This document shows positions 46,717 through 58,736 of a stretch of DNA of 64,000 bases, piece by piece. Below the pieces are notes generated by a model. That model saw nothing but the letters and a program-made list of their open reading frames with translations. It made no database searches and was not told where the DNA came from. This stretch comes from Klebsormidium nitens (taxonomy: Eukaryota > Streptophyta > Klebsormidiophyceae > Klebsormidiales > Klebsormidiaceae). The translations under genes and the position numbers were made by a program. The DNA lies in contig DF236952.1 in the NCBI GenBank assembly GCA_000708835.1, positions 62,001 through 126,000 on the forward strand. The letters are read 5' to 3'. Positions within the stretch are counted from its first letter, which is position 1. Every line of letters begins with the position of its first letter.

Positions 46717-48107
46717 TTCTTGAATCGGTCGAATGGCCGGTTGTTCGCCTCTTCGAATAATCAAGCCTTTGGCGGAGTTGGGCTCCCTCGAAGTTTCCTT
46801 CACATGAAATATCGCGAAGCATGGGAGCCGTGCTCTTGAAGCACTGCATGGTTCGGTCGCGGAGTGGAGCAGCTATCATTATCGGCAACTCGGACTTCAA
46901 CTTGGTCGACTTCAAATCAAATACACAGTCCTTCTCACTGAGTGCACTGCAGAGCCCGCCTCTGCTTGACTAGGTCCACGACGCACATGGAGGCTTTCAT
47001 CTAGATTACGAATACAGGAGGCAGTGAATGGCCGCTTCTGCACGCTTGTGGATCTGTACCGTCGTCACTTTGAGGTCGGACTTGATCCGGTGCACGGTCG
47101 ATCTGGCAAAAAAGGACTCACTCGCTCATACGGCCCGTCCGGATCATATGCGGTCACGGTCCGCGACCACTGCATGTGCTGGTTTACTTAAGCATAAACG
47201 GCCGATGGACCACGCATTAGTGCATGCGCCCGGCCGCACTGCACGCCGCGCGGCGTTTCCGTGCACATATGTTTTGCACGTCACGCGAGTGACCTATGGC
47301 GATATGGAGCGTTTGATCAGAATATTACATTATACAACTTTAATGGTCATGATGGGAATTTCAGAATATTACATTATATAACAGTAATGGTCATGATGGG
47401 ATCCGATCTGATCGCTTTTGTTGCGTCACAATGCATTAGCGTACTTGAAGATGCTATACTTGCCGGAGTATGACCGGTAGAACTTCGAACTTGTGGTTTG
47501 ATTGAGCACGTCGCCAAACCGTCCTTTTGAGCGATCTATGTACATAATAGTCCCCAAAGAAAACCTGAATCACCTGTGAATGTCGTATGTATAGTTACAA
47601 ACCGCTCCTACCGTCTTGCAAAGGATTGCTGGTATCTGCTCGAAAGGCCCTATTCATTGGATGGTTCCTTGTCGTTCCCCATAAGTGAGCGCAATCTACT
47701 CTCTGGAAGTAACTCTGTTTAAGACCACTGTCGTCCGCGAGATGGTGTTGGCGTGCCACCGTTGATATGACGGTACGTAACTAAAACCTTCACCTCCTAT
47801 GTAGTACCTACAATGTTGGAACTTTAACTGTACACATAATCCACCAACCAGCTAAGTCGATTATCGAATCATCGTCTACATTCCACAATCGCCTCTAGCT
47901 TCTCAAAAGAATGCAAGAATCGATGGCAGTCAACCTATCGGCCCAATCTCTAGTGGCCCTCCAATGATCCCTCCTTGAAACCCTAAAGACACCCGCGCCC
48001 CAATCTTCCCCCTTACTCGCTCACTGCAAACGAACTCCCATGCTATCATCGTAACGTCTTGAAATCCCTACGCCACATCGCCGTCACCATGACGTCACAC
48101 GGGTACC
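46717..48107. other. Convergent intergenic region
   Basis: About 1.4 kb between the GT61 and NYC1 stop codons. It contains a two-copy 44-bp tandem repeat (47317-47404). No gene is supported; open frames such as 47028-47381 look random. Confidence 0.5.
47317..47404. repeat. Two-copy 44-bp tandem repeat
   Basis: Units start at 47317 and 47361 with tcagaatattacattata and end with taatggtcatgatggga. They differ at a few positions. It is non-coding, between convergent genes. Confidence 0.85.
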
Positions 48108-51100
48108 CTAGGATGACGACATGTTCTGGAGCACGAGGTAGAGGCAGATAAGCGACGAGCAGTTGAGGCAGAGCCACGCGCTCGCGGGCACCAGCTCCAT
48201 CGCGGCCGCCTCGGGCGACGGCCGCTTCGGCTCGCCCCACGCGCGCAGCCGCTCCGCCTCGGCAGCATACACAGCGCGGCCCTGCAAAAAAAGGACACAG
48301 TTTTTTCAGGATGCTCTTTGCGAGGAGACTGAAAAGTGAAACTTGAGAAGGGCTTGAAGGCTTCTCAAATTGTCGACTGTTCTTTGATCGTCCTGCACGG
48401 CCCCTGAGGGGAAAAAAGCAAGCGTTGAAGCATCAGAATGTAGCATAAACACTTCTCGAGCACCATTTCTGCGCCGATCAAGCAAGGTCCAATCAGCAGC
48501 TCAGGGAGGCAACTAGACGTACATGTGTCTTTGAGAACCGCGCTCTCGCGTAATGAGACGAGAGCTCAGACTCAGGGCTCGCGATTCAAACGGGGGAAAC
48601 AATTCGAACGGTGGTGAACGGAAGCGAAAAGAATCCCGAAAAACCCTGCTCTCAAGCAAACTCTCGTCGTTGCTATGATGAGCCACCTCATCAGAGTCAC
48701 GCCCTCGCAGAAGTGAACTCAATGTTCACAGAATCATGAAGCCTGCGGATGAAAGCATGGAACCCAAACGAGAACTTGGTCAGGGTTGAGTAGATTGCGC
48801 GGCTTCTACTTTACCAACGAACCAGCGACCTCTCAGTAACCACGCCATCGCAGATGGCTTTCGGACTTCAAAAGTATTGAAAACGAGAAATTCAGGGAAG
48901 CGTCAAAAAGAGCGGGAAAATGGAAACATGGAAACACTCTTCGCGGCCCCCTCACCTCCGCATCGAACCAGCGGCCTCGTCGGAACCACGCGAGCGCGAG
49001 CGCGAGCAGGACACGTGGCGGCGTAAGATAGTTGATGGCTGCCCCGGTGCCCCGCACTCGGCGGAGGCGCGGGACGAGCGCTTTGGCGACCGTCTCGGGC
49101 TGCTCGCAGATGAAGTTGAAGGCCTGCTTGTTGGACAGAGTGGCGCCGCTGCACAGAACATGAGATGAGGCTTTCAGCACATCCTCCAGATTACTCTCCT
49201 CAATCTGGAGCAGAAAGGATAACAGACAACGGCCACTGCTCATGATTTGGAGCTTGAGAAAGCGAGGGCCCACAACAGGTACCCAAATGTGCTCGAAAGT
49301 TTTGTTTGAGTGAGATTATGTGGGCCCTGCCTTAAAAGACCGTGTTTGTGGAGTTCTTGAAGATATTCTCACCGAATAAGATATCTGCTGGGATGTATCG
49401 CTCACGAAAACCCAGCAAAAAGCAGCTCACGATAACCATTCCAGCAGACGCGGTTTTCAGCGCCATCTGGATGGAACGAAATCTTGCATTCCCCAACTAT
49501 ACCCAAGCAAAAGCGCAACACGAAGATTCAGGACAGTATTTACTACAACAATGGCATCACGACTGAAAGCATTTACACCAAGGTCACTCACGCTAAGAGC
49601 AGCTCTGTGAGGACCATTCCGGGAGACGCGGTGTGAACGCCCACTTTGGAGCTGGCCGTCTCCCGGAGCAGCGTCTGCTGCAATTGCCGCAGCGCGCACT
49701 TCGTGGCACCGTAACTGCACAGAGGAGAGCTGACGTCAGCATGTTGCCTAGAAGGAGAGAAGGCCGCGCGCTAATTGCGTCAGCATGACGGGACGTTCAA
49801 GCTTGCTGTGGCCAATGTCACGCACGGGCGAAGCGGGCACAGAAGAAGAAAAGGCGAATAACGACGGAACCGTCGACAAATCAAATCTCCGACGTCCAAA
49901 GGCCCAGAGCTTCAAGCAGGCTGTTAAGTCGACGCAACACGAGAAATGTGCTGTGCGAGTATCATGTTTACCGATACTGAAGGCTTCTGCCAGCTGAAAA
50001 CCGTCGCGGAAAACTATCCGACCGGGCTGACCGGTATTCTTACGACTTGCGCCAAATGAGGTCTGAGGCCCGCAACCAACAGTAGAGGAACATACGAAAC
50101 CCAACTCGAGATATACCGGGGTTGTTTGGGTCTGCTACCTCCTCCTGCCAGCGGGCGAAGGGGCGGTTACCTTCCGGGTTATTGAGATAACCATTTATCA
50201 AGGAAGGAATATACGGAAGCCGTTGACGGGTTGTACGGAAGAGTGAGGTATCGTACGACGCTCTGTAAAGGTTTACTTTTGGTGGGCAAAGTCGTCTCGA
50301 AGCAAACACCACTCACACGGCATACTGCGGGGTGGCATTCCCGCCCGAACCATTCCCGTCCATGTTGAACACGTGGCCCCCCGTCGGTTGGGACCGCATG
50401 AACCGGATGGCTTCCTTGGTGCACACAAGCGAGCCCACCAGGTTCGTCGCCACGACCTGCCAGAAATAGACGGAGGCCTCCAGTAAGAACTAGGGACGGC
50501 CAGCGGTTGAGGTGTAAGAATCCCATGTGATCTGCTCATTTTGCGGGTGAGGACTTTCAGTAATGCGGAGTCATGCACAAAGGACTCCCAGTCGCTCGAT
50601 CAGAAGAGCAACGCCGAATTTGAATCATACTACGAAGCAGAGACTCACAGACGGGAACATGCATCTCCAAAACGGAGGACTGAACTCGAAGTCCCAGTGT
50701 GCTTCGAGTTGACGTTGAATATTGCGCACTTCCATCAACAATTGCTTCCGAGACCTCAATGACAAGAAAAGTTCATGCATGCCTTCAGAGTACGTCCAAC
50801 TGGGCAATCTAAACAAGCGTCGGAACGTCATGGCACCATTTAAATGGGCTTTTCTTTCACCCTTGCACTTACGCTGCTGATCTCCTCGTCCTCGAACTCC
50901 ATCAAGGACTTGGCACCAGGGTTCTGGCCCGCGTTGTTGATCTGCAAGGGGAGCAGCGGGCGGTGTCAAGTTCAGCGATTGAACGGATCAACTGCTTCCG
51001 TGCAGAGGAACGGTAAGACAAACGCTGACTTCCACAACGGGCTACCTCACGGAACGTTCACGATCAACCCTAATACTTTGTCAAAACAGCAATTCTAGTG

Positions 51101-54100
51101 CACAGGATCGGCGTTCTCATGGTTTGGAGTGCTTCGTGCAGGGGAATGCAAGTGCAAACCGTGACTACCGAAATGAGCTGTCACCCGAAAGTTTCATAAC
51201 ATGCCCACAGAAATTCTTGTAGAGCAATAGCATCTTCATTGCACAGACTCTGCAATTATCTGTCGATTATTACGACGGTCCAAGATTGCCCGTGCTCACC
51301 CAGAGGTCCACGTGGCCAAAGTTGCTCTGCGCAAACTCCGCGAGCCGGCGGACATCTGCGCTGTCCGACACGTCGCACGCGCGCCCCACGACCCGGTGCG
51401 GCTTCGCCTCGCGCTTGCGGTTGCGCCACGAGTAGTCCCGCTTCGTGGGCTGACCCAGCCCCTCCTGCAGCATCTCCTTGCGCAGCTCCGCTACGGTCCG
51501 CCGGACGGCCTCCTCGCTACACAAAGGATATGTAACGAGGTTAAGAAGTGGTTAAGACGGTGTATATCTGGAAATAGTGTTCGAATATTCCGCTGAAAAG
51601 TGCCGGAATTAGAAACGGGTGGGTGCGCCTCGTGGGCTGCCCCAGCCCGTCCCCCAGCATCTCCTTGCGCGGCTCGGCTACAGTCCGCCGGACGGCCTCC
51701 TCGCTACAAGATTAGAATTTGAGGTAACACCGCATTTGAGAAAAGGTGTCCAAATTGCTTTAGTGAGCGTCCAAAACGAAAACGGCAGTTGCGCTTCGTC
51801 CGCTTTCCCAGCCCATCCATCAGCATCTCCTTTCGCAGCTCCGCTACGGTCCGCCGAACGGCCTCCTCGCCAGAGGGAACAAAATGCGAGAAATGTAAAA
51901 GCTGGAAAAGATGTTCAATTGGCATTGAAGGGCGTCCACAATAAAAACGAGTGATCGCGCTTTGTTGGCTGGCCCATCCCGTCCTAGCGCCCGCCACGTG
52001 GCTTCCTCGCTGCACAAGAGCGGGTGTCTGATGGCGTGCAGCAAGTGTCCCGACTTTCTTACATGATCCAATGAAGTCCAACATGAGGTGCGCCTTGCAC
52101 GTCCTTAACATCTCCTTGCGCTGCTCTACTCCGCTTTGGCGTACAAGCTCGTTGCAGCAGGGGACTCTTTGTCCCAAAGTCAAAACTTCAAAAGAGTCTC
52201 AATCGTCTAAACGTTTCTGTATTGCACCTCAGGAGGGACCGCACATGCGAGGTGGATTTGAATGTTCTTAGGCTGGCACAGCGCGCCGTCCGGCACCCCC
52301 AGGCGAAGCTCCGCTCGCAATCACTCAGAAGTTGCGTCAACCAAAAGCAGCCCGTATCTCACCTCCTGGACGCGACGACTACGTTGTCCCCAAAGCGGAG
52401 GAACTCCCGAGCAAGCGCTTTGCCCAAGCCCCGGGTGCTGCAACAAAACGAGAACCGTCTCTGGTTATAGCCAGCAAGGAGGATCTTCGGATCACGATCA
52501 TTATGTTCAGCAGCCGTCACTAAAAATGGGAGAAAGCGACCAAGCTAACAAAAAAGTCAGGTTCCCTTTGCTTGCCCAGACAAGAAGATTAGACCTACGA
52601 ATCAAGAATCGCTATGACGGGCGATTTCGACTCATCTTGAGGCCTAAGGAGGGAATTAGGATGCACAAAGGTTCTCTGATCATTCATCATGCCAGAGCAG
52701 ACGAGGGCGTGTGTCTAAAGTAGAAAGGTAGGAAGAGACATGTGCCGTAAACTTTCCTACCAGCAGACTAGGGGGTTTAGCTTTGAAACTTGAGAAGCGG
52801 GGCTTTCATCAAGACTAAGCAAAGCTTATGCAAAGATCAATATATACCTGCCAGTGACGACAACATTTCTCTGGGTTGAGTTGAGCTTGAAGCGCCAGAT
52901 CGCTGCTGAGCTCGTAAACGAGCCAATCACAAAGCCGCCCAACCACCCGCTGACGACGGGCGAGCTGAAATCGCCCGACCCTGAAGGAGAAAGCGCGTAA
53001 GATAGCAGAAACTTACTAATGTTCCATGCCTTTCTTAAAGAGACTCTCCTCTTCGATGGTGGTGATATGTAGAATGAAAGCAAGGAAATAATGCGATGTG
53101 GGTCTAGAAATAAAGTGGGGCTTATGTGCGTAGTCAAAACGTTGAGTTAGCAGGTTCATGGACCAGTCAAAGGAGATGTAACAGACATCCCGTCTCTGAC
53201 GCAGCAATCCGATAGATCTGCAACGATTTGGACGCAGTGGCGACTGAAAGGCAGAGAAATTGAAAAGTATAGAATTGTCATGGACTTCCGACGTTTTATC
53301 ACGGTGGACAAGTTCTGCGCTCTACGTTTTGAGTCAGCGCGTCTCACCTATCAGCTGAGCGGCAGTGCAGGAGACAGCAAACGTGGAGCTAAAAACGACC
53401 CCGTAGCGGACCACTTTCTTGGCCATCCAGCGCGAATACTGCAAACAGGAGACAGACAGTCGCCCATGTTGGCTGTTTCTATTGTAACGGATTGGCTTGA
53501 CATGACAGGGGCACTGACTTCGGATCACCAAGGTTTGTAGTCCGCATACTGGGACCTCGGGAATGTTGTCATTGAGATTTGCAGCTACACTACAGTGACA
53601 CCTCTACCTTACATATGAGATAGAAGGATCTTAAGAGGCACATGAGAAATGGTTCATGAAGAGTAAATCTGATGGGTCGCGATCTTGGCAGCCTCCTGAA
53701 AGGTGTGCAATAAATGTTTGAAAAAGCTGCCCCATACGTGGCAACAGTTCCTGACAGGATCGTATGAAAACCAAAGCGTTTGTTTCCAAGACTGCACAGC
53801 GCTGACAAAACAAACTGCCCACCACACTGATTTAGCAAATTCTAAGAACTAAGCCCAGAGGGCAATGCATACATTATGAAAGTCCTGTCAAGGTCTGCGC
53901 CCATGCCCAATTGTAGAGAAGGTAGAGTGCACAGCCGTAATCCCACTTTGATCTGCCAACAAATACTGGGGTTGGCCTTTTCAGTCAAAGGGGAACACTC
54001 TCTTATGCAAAAGTTGTCTTGGCAGGGAGGCTTCTACAATCATGCAGACAGAGGAAGCCCAAAATTCATACCTGCATCAGGGTCAGATGTGAAACACAGA

Positions 54101-54814
54101 CCTGAGTACTTGCTTCAAAGGACAGCGTGTGGGGCTTACCTGCAAGAATGCTTGATGTAGCGGGTGCCGCGCCGCAACTTTGGGGTCCATGACCAGAATT
54201 TTCTCCCACTGCCCATCAGTCACTTCCTCCCCAGCCTCGTTCTCAATCTCAACGGCTTGATCACCCTTCCGTCCAGTTTCGCCGTCCGATCCTTCGTCGG
54301 CCCTTTCTTTATACATACTTTGTGGGCTCTCTAGTCCCAGTGCATACTGTGGCAAAATGGAGACTTCTTCATCGTCACCTTCGGTTGACCCCTCAGCTTC
54401 ACTACCCCCCGCCTGGGTGGACTTATCATATTGCTTGCGAGACTCGCACCCTTGGAGCGGCTTCAAATACTCTCTTGATTCCACATCTTTCCGCCCAAAT
54501 GATCTCAAACCCCTTTGCCCTCCTTTCCCCTGGTCTTGCCGTCTCCCCAAACTCCTCCTCCTCCCCTCAGGGGTCAGCAGAAAGCCTCGGCAGGGGGCGA
54601 CCGACCGCGGTTCCCTAAACCCTGCCTGCAGCCCCCCTCTTGGGCGGACGGCTCTTGAAAAGAAGGACGTTGGCTTAAGCAGAAAAAAAGGTTGCGCATA
54701 AGCAGGCAGTCTGGGGCCCGTCTTTTTCACATTAGCGCCTGCACTACTCTGTGCTGCTGATGGGGAAGGGGCCTTCACACCACAGCGGCTCAGTCTCAAA
54801 GCTGCTTCCGCCAT
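48108..54814 (-). CDS. NYC1: Chlorophyll(ide) b reductase NYC1
   Basis: Predicted 629-aa plastid short-chain dehydrogenase that reduces chlorophyll b to 7-hydroxymethyl chlorophyll a, the first step of chlorophyll b breakdown. Exons: 54814-54140, 53438-53348, 52980-52848, 52437-52363, 51516-51300, 50941-50873, 50456-50317, 49714-49592, 49148-48956, 48281-48108 (1890 nt, phases agree). The N-terminal 225 residues are a basic transit region plus an acidic linker. Two membrane segments follow (about 237-258 and 265-285). Dehydrogenase motifs are TGSTRGLG (298-305), INNAGQN (398-404), the Ser region NMDGNGSGG and the catalytic YGATK (Tyr468, Lys472). The NYC1 hallmark INYLTPPR..LLALALAW and RGRWFDAE come next. 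A C-terminal hydrophobic segment (WLCLNCSSLICLYLVLQ) completes the plant NYC1 plan. The ATG at 54814 is in a good context. Introns 4, 8 and 9 hold exon-edge copies. Confidence 0.96.
48810..48990 (-). repeat. Copy of NYC1 exon 9 3' edge in intron 9
   Basis: The exon 9 end (forward catcgaaccagcggcctcgt at about 48961) has a diverged copy at about 48817 (caacgaaccagcgacctctc), followed in both by aaccac(g). The offset is about 144 bp. The copy lies downstream of the true donor and lacks a GT donor at the matching place. Confidence 0.65.
49405..49660 (-). repeat. Copy of NYC1 exon 8 3' edge in intron 8
   Basis: The exon 8 end (forward about 49600-49655: agctctgtgaggaccattcc, then gagacgcggt) is repeated at about 49425-49475 (agctcacgataaccattcca, then cagacgcggt). 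In transcript sense the copy still reads an ASAGMV-like peptide for ASPGMV. It is a relic without a matching donor. Confidence 0.7.
51440..52160 (-). repeat. Five-copy array of NYC1 exon 5 5' edge in intron 4
   Basis: The true exon 5 start (51441-51516, coding EEAVRRTVAELRKEML) is followed upstream in the intron by copies ending near 51703, 51871, 52010 and 52155, at spacings of roughly 140-190 bp. Copy 2 codes EEAVRRTVAEPRKEMLGDG and keeps an acceptor (cttgtag). Copy 3 codes EEAVRRTVAELRKEMLMDG but has lost the AG. Copies 4 and 5 are degraded. None has an obvious donor, so normal splicing should use the last acceptor. Confidence 0.9.
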
Positions 54815-55713
54815 GATAAAAGCAGGGCGAGTGGACAAAGGCACTAAAATATTTGCTCCCAAAAGCAGGAGTTATTGCGAAGAAACCCTCATGCCCCCGC
54901 AACAGCAACGCAGCGTTGCAGAACAGCTTTTGGTGCAGCCTTCTTCGTAAACTTAGTATTGGCTTTGTCCTAAATGCACAGACCTCCCCAAACAACGAGC
55001 AAGCGCAGGAAGCATGGTCAATCGACTTCTCTCACAGCATTGTTGCGCAGAGCTCGAGTCTGTTTTTTCGTTTTTGTGGGGGAGGAAAATGGAAAACTTT
55101 GAGCTTCTTATGGGTTTGCGTTTGCCTTGACTCTGACAGTCTGAGTGAGGCTTTGGCGCCATGACAGAATATGTGCACTTTTTGTTGCGTCACATGGCTT
55201 TGTTTCGTCCAATCGCCGCATGCCACGGAGTAGGATACGTCACCAAACAGGTAAATGACTCAGGGTCCGTGACTGGGATGCGGACGAATTCACCACATGA
55301 GAATGTGCCTTTTAGTTGGCACTTCATATTATCTTTACTCCAAATCAAGGCCCCATAATCTATTTGTGTCAATTGACGAAGCGGTATTCTGATTGGACGA
55401 GCCGGTGCATGAGTCAATTGCGGACGATATGGTGTCCGCAGGGGCCATCCAAAGTTCCAAACGCCGTCGGAGATATTTTCCCACAAATTTCGCCTTTTTC
55501 AAGGAAACGAAAGGGAAAAGCTGAAAAGCGGTCTCAATCTGCGCCCATTCCCTTGGTCCTGGACCTTAACTTTTGACACCTTTTGAGTCATCCATCAGCT
55601 TCTCTCTCTCTCTGCATTTGGCGGCTTGGAGCAGGAGTACCTATCCGCACTTATCAAATTGACCAATTCCAGCTTGCTATCTCTAACAACCGTATCTCCT
55701 TGCACGAGAAGCC
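54815..55713. promoter_or_regulatory. Divergent intergenic region, NYC1 / tail-anchored protein
   Basis: About 0.9 kb between divergent ATGs holds both promoters and 5' UTRs. A short TC-rich tract (ctctctctctct, 55602-55613) sits about 100 bp upstream of the plus-strand ATG. No gene is supported. Confidence 0.4.
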
Positions 55714-57901
55714 ATGTTGCGCGCCGTCCTCCGCCCCGCCTTCACAACAGCGGCCGCAACCGCCGCCGGTGGCCTCGCATCTTCTGCCCATGCAGACTAC
55801 AGGGGTCCAGAGGCTCCCAATGCTCTCAATACCTCGCTGGGAGCACTCAGTGCTAGTCAAGCAAAGACTGTCAATGCGACTGCGCTCGAGGCACACGCAT
55901 CCACATCAGCCGTGGCTCCTAAATTTGGTCTGGAAGAGGAATGGAACGTCGTTGACAGAGGAGAGGATGGGGAGTTTGTGGCTCAGCTGCTGGAGAGGCC
56001 TCCCCAGAAAATTGAGGTCCAGGAGGCTACGAGGGAGTTGGAGGCAATGTTTGCGAGGTGAGCTGCGTCATGTGACGGTTTCAGTCGCAATCCCAAATGA
56101 CTTCGCTCTTGCAAAAGCCAAGTTGCTGCGATGATGCAATCTGACAGATGCATCGGAAAGCTTTTATAAACCCCCTCTCCGGTCTTCGCGCTATGGGAGT
56201 GCTGACTGTTGCACTGCTGAGTCCGCTCTTATCACGCTTCTCTTTGGACATGAAGGAAAGTCTTAAGACCAGCAAGTTGGTGGCCATGATGGGTGGCCTC
56301 TTTGTTCTTGCGTCCACTCCTCCAAGAGCATCCCACTTCTTCCTGAAAATGTGTTATACAATGCTGGCATTTGCTTTGGATTGCTGCCTCTTGGCTTCTT
56401 TCGAGGAATGAGTAGATTAAGACTTCAGTTGACGTTTTGTTTCAATCGCTTAAGCCCTTCCTAACATACCATTGGGATATGTACCAGAATATCGGAATAT
56501 GAATAGAGACGGCCATATCTTGCAGGGAGAGCTATGCGGAAGGCGACCATGATGACAGCGGTGCCTCCTCGGACACCGAGACCGAGCTGGCCTCTCCTGC
56601 CCCTGAGGACATGGAGGAGGAAATTCCCTTCTCCCGCACGCGTGGTGTCGACTCAATCATGACTCACTGGAGGGACCCTTCTGAGACGGCGGCTATTGCC
56701 AGGAGGCAATCTGGAGCACGCTCTGTCGTGGCCCGCGCTTTTGAGCTGATGGAACGGGACCCTGAAGTCAGGGTGAGTTTCTGAGCTCTTTCAAGACAAA
56801 AATGCAGGGCGCTCCGTTAATCACCATGGTTTGTCCAAGATTTTGGCTGACTCGCTGATACACTATACATTGCTAGAGACTTGTTTGACGGAGAACCTTG
56901 AAATTCTTCGCCTTCTGTAAGCAGCATTCTGTAAGTATTCCAGATACTACCATTGTCTAACCCTTCATGTCAAGTTCTCTCAGAAGGAGGCCAAAAATCA
57001 AGGCAGTACTCGAGACTGCGACGATGTCCGACTGCTTTTTGATCAGACGAGTCTCTGTTTTTGGGGAAAATGTCAATATTTATCTTTGTCGCGATCGCCG
57101 GTTTTGAAGCACATTCTTGCGCATTGTTCCATTGCACGTCCTTTAAGCCCACACATACTCCCTGGCTGCAGGACACTGTTGTGGACCTGGCCACTGATCC
57201 CAACATTTGGGCGGCTGTCATGAACAACCAGAGCCTGCGCAACCTGCGTGCAAAGCGGCAGGCTGCACGGATCCATGGTGAGGGCGCTCATCTGCCGAAT
57301 GCTGGCGGTGAGTGGAAGCAATGTCATGCAGATTCTTTTCTTAGAGAAGTCACTCTTTGCTGAAAACATCCCAAGGTGCGAGAGTCAGATTGGACGTTCT
57401 GTGGACGGGACAGATTCACTTGCGCTGGAAGTCCGGCTTGAGCAGAGCTTGTGAAGCTTGATCTCTGTGGTTTTTGCCAAGGATTCCCTTCTTAAAAGTC
57501 GGTATGCATTTCTTCGTGTACTTGTGCAGATGAGCCTGGTCGTAGCATCGGACTTGAATTTACCCTGCATAAGCGCATTTTTTCTCCATCACTTACATCT
57601 AACAATGTACCATCACCTTGCAGAAGTTGCTGCAAATGATCCCCGTGAAGGCAGCGTACAGACCTCCGGCGTCAAGCTCCAGTCTCTATTCGGCCACATC
57701 AGCAACGGCGTCTCCCGACTGCTCGAGACTTGCATGGACATGGTGCATGGGATCCAGGCCTTCATCCAGAAGCAGCTCCTGGGGACCGGGGTTGGCGGAG
57801 CTGGGGAGGGGGACTGTGCACCTCATGACCCGTACTTGCAGGCAGTGGGAGTAATGGTGGTACTTGTTCTTGCTGTGATCATCATCAAGCGCGCCCCGTA
57901 G
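55714..57901 (+). CDS. Tail-anchored protein of unknown function, 334 aa
   Basis: I cannot name this protein. Exons: 55714-56057, 56526-56772, 57172-57307, 57624-57901 (1005 nt, phases agree, strong splice sites). The N-terminus (MLRAVLRPAFTTAAATAAGG) is basic and Ala-rich, like an organelle presequence. An acidic Ser/Asp/Glu stretch follows (about 115-145). A helical block SVVARAFELMERDPEVR / DTVVDLATDPNIWAAVMNN (about 178-215) resembles a segment I associate with uncharacterised plant proteins having an inactivated-looking 'AVWxAVMxN' motif; this is recollection, not a search result. After a putative amphipathic helix (LLETCMDMVHGIQAFIQKQL), the last 20 residues form a hydrophobic tail (VGVMVVLVLAVIIIKRAP), so a C-terminal membrane anchor is likely. 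If the presequence is real the protein would face an organelle membrane. Confidence 0.8.
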
Positions 57902-58736
57902 TTTGGGGGCAGCAATATGGGAAGTGTCTTGGGAAGCGGGAGGGGGGGGTGAGTAAGGCTTTGGCTCTGGTCGGCCATGGCTTTTGTACACTATCAATAG
58001 TTATAAACGTAGTATCATGGACGGTTGTTGTATAGTATTGGGAATGGTTTATCAGTCCTAGACATAGTGGAACAATGCCTATCAGGAGATAAAAAGCAGG
58101 TTCCAGTAGTTGGTCGATACCGTTGCATGTTCACGAAGGCCATCATGGCATCAACAGAAGTTGCAGAGAAGTAAAGCAAGGACCGAGTTAACCTATGTGG
58201 TTATCCAATCGCATTGTTGCTCGCACTGTACTGTAGGCTGCTATCACGTTAAGGCAGAGCATGCAGCGGCCTTCAATGCCAGCGGCCAAACATATGTTTG
58301 TCGGATATGATGAGGATCATTCCGATTGCATGAAGCCCTGATTGTACGTACTAATGTATATATATTCTCTGTCGCCGTGATCGGCATTCATGCGGATATG
58401 AACAAATGTACGTACTTATCAGTCGAGCTCTGATGTGCATGGCGTGATATCAGATACAGGTGTTTTTCAAGGAAGGCGCACCCCCTTAGCGCAATTGAAC
58501 AAAGCCTGTCATTGCTGTACAACTTACCAAGGTGTAGGTACACCCACGACTGCCAGCGCTTCTCTCACAATGAGCTTAATTTTGGGCTGGCTGATCCCGA
58601 CATCACATCTTCTAAACTACAACCATACCGTTCATATATCATTCTTTTCTAATCACCTTCAATGCGTGTCAGTATGTACCAGATTTACAATCAAACAAAG
58701 AAACTATAACAGGGTTCTTGAGCTGCAAATGCTCAA
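57902..58736. other. Convergent intergenic region
   Basis: About 835 bp between the tail-anchored gene and RING gene stop codons, A/T-rich, with 3' UTR-like sequence. Nothing else is visible. Confidence 0.5.
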
